Assembly (NCBI GenBank): GCA_905221605.1
Contig: CAJNDS010000291.1
Location: forward strand, 897,765 to 961,764
DNA: 64,000 nucleotides
DNA from: Symbiodinium natans
Lineage: Eukaryota > Sar > Dinophyceae > Suessiales > Symbiodiniaceae
Reading direction: 5' to 3'
Shown here: in pieces, positions 63,442 through 64,000 of the stretch
Layout of the letters: each line of letters opens with the position of its first letter
Numbering within the stretch: position 1 is the stretch's first letter
The notes under the pieces: generated by a model
What the model saw: the letters and a program-made list of their open reading frames with translations, nothing else
Told to the model about the DNA's origin: nothing
The model's database searches: none
Translations under genes and position numbers: made by a program

Positions 63442-64000
63442 GCTTTCTCGTTATGCCTTTGGTTTGGTCCGTTCCGGAAGCGCTGGTGACTGCTGAGCTG
63501 GCAACCTGTTTTCCGAGCAACGCTGGCTTTGTGGAAGCTTGCGGCACTTGGCCCTACGTGTGCATAAATGAATGCACATCTGTAAGGCTCGCATAGGTCT
63601 GGCCCTTTCTCTATTCTTCCATACCCTTGACTCGTTTCGATGTGGCTTGATACACTATTGGATACGCTGCTTAGGAGTGGGTGACAGCTGCTTTTGGCCC
63701 TTTCTGGGGCTTCGTGGAAGGCTTTCTGTCTTGGGTAAGCGCAGATCCTTGGATTGCCGATAGTCACACTCTGTCACACTGTGGAAGCCTCGGTAGCCGA
63801 ATGAGTCCTGACAATCACACTTTCCTGGAGATTTTGATCTTAAGGTTGCCGACGCCTCGCTGTACCCAGTGCTCTTTCGGGATTACTTGATCACAATCTG
63901 GCCTGAGATTGGATCAGGTATAGTGGGCCATGTCTTCATCGCCCTGCTTACCGTTGCCATTACTGCCTTGAACTATGTTGGATTGAGTATCGTCGGCTGG
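63442..64000 (+). CDS. Amino-acid permease (APC superfamily), N-terminal exons, cut by the window end
   Basis: This is a membrane transporter for amino acids or related small molecules, driven by ion gradients in known members. Exon 1 (63442 to about 63528) reads [20 protein letters not shown] then [12 protein letters not shown]. Its PEAL..AEL pattern with the following G matches helix 1-2 of the family. Exon 2 (about 63689-63738) reads [16 protein letters not shown] and ends at a GTAAGC donor. Exon 3 (from 63842, after CTTAAG) reads [15 protein letters not shown], then a hydrophobic helix, ending [12 protein letters not shown] at the window edge. Joining exons 2 and 3 keeps frame. At least the first conserved segment (helix 1 start) must lie upstream and was not found. 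Substrate is unknown. Confidence 0.85.

Overview
The window looks like nuclear DNA of a dinoflagellate, most likely of the Symbiodiniaceae. Support: many very short exons in large non-coding stretches, some introns that fit GC as well as GT donors, repeated TTTAGGG telomere-type tracts, long poly-G runs, pentatricopeptide (PPR) exons, and a dinoflagellate-style Ty1/copia polyprotein. It is not bacterial: there are no operons, no Shine-Dalgarno sites and no rRNA or tRNA genes that I can see.

The outstanding object is a complete, young LTR retrotransposon of 12,357 bp at 893-13249. Its two 143-bp LTRs (893-1035, 13107-13249) look identical, begin TG and end CA, and are flanked by a perfect 5-bp target duplication AGCCA. 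It carries Gag with two CCCH zinc fingers plus a protease (1062-4232), an integrase frame (4373-6379), and a 2,229-residue frame (6270-12959). That last frame holds reverse transcriptase and RNase H followed by about 1,480 residues not found in ordinary copia elements. In order these are a 2-oxoglutarate/Fe(II) dioxygenase-like domain, an SGNH-hydrolase-like domain, a Tpt1/KptA RNA 2'-phosphotransferase domain, a zinc ribbon and a further C-terminal domain.

Ten copies of one 22-nt RNA hairpin are spread along the element: GNRA-type loop, stem, and a single A/T bulge at a fixed place on the 3' side. Both variable base pairs stay paired in all ten copies. The copies are read in two different protein phases, and one lies in the 3' untranslated region, so selection seems to act on the RNA. 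They sit in linkers between domains, and one starts on the last base of the gag stop codon. I regard this hairpin set together with the accessory enzymes as the best candidate for an undescribed system.

After the element: 13.3-18.6 kb is mostly non-coding (a 26-bp inverted repeat around an A/C-rich core, telomere-like and poly-G tracts, short dispersed repeats). A multi-exon Ser/Thr protein kinase gene lies at 18.7-24.2 kb. A Lon N-terminal domain gene lies at 25.7-26.4 kb, with a possible further exon at 26.6 kb. Isolated exons follow at 29.7 and 31.7 kb, and a C-rich repeat field at 33.1-33.7 kb. A multi-exon, multi-pass membrane protein gene of unknown function runs from 34.3 to 40.1 kb. 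A telomere-like tandem repeat lies at 42.1-42.4 kb. A Ser/Thr-rich, probably surface-anchored protein is at 43.9-47.1 kb and a threefold helical-repeat protein at 47.3-48.3 kb. 48.3-54.8 kb shows no gene I can support. A small helical gene lies at 54.8-55.1 kb and a PPR gene at 56.0-58.2 kb (perhaps to 59.4 kb). The window ends inside an amino-acid permease gene (63.44-64.0 kb). All recognisable host genes are on the + strand, fitting the one-directional gene arrays of dinoflagellates. Exon ends in host genes are estimates from reading frames and AG/GT-like borders.
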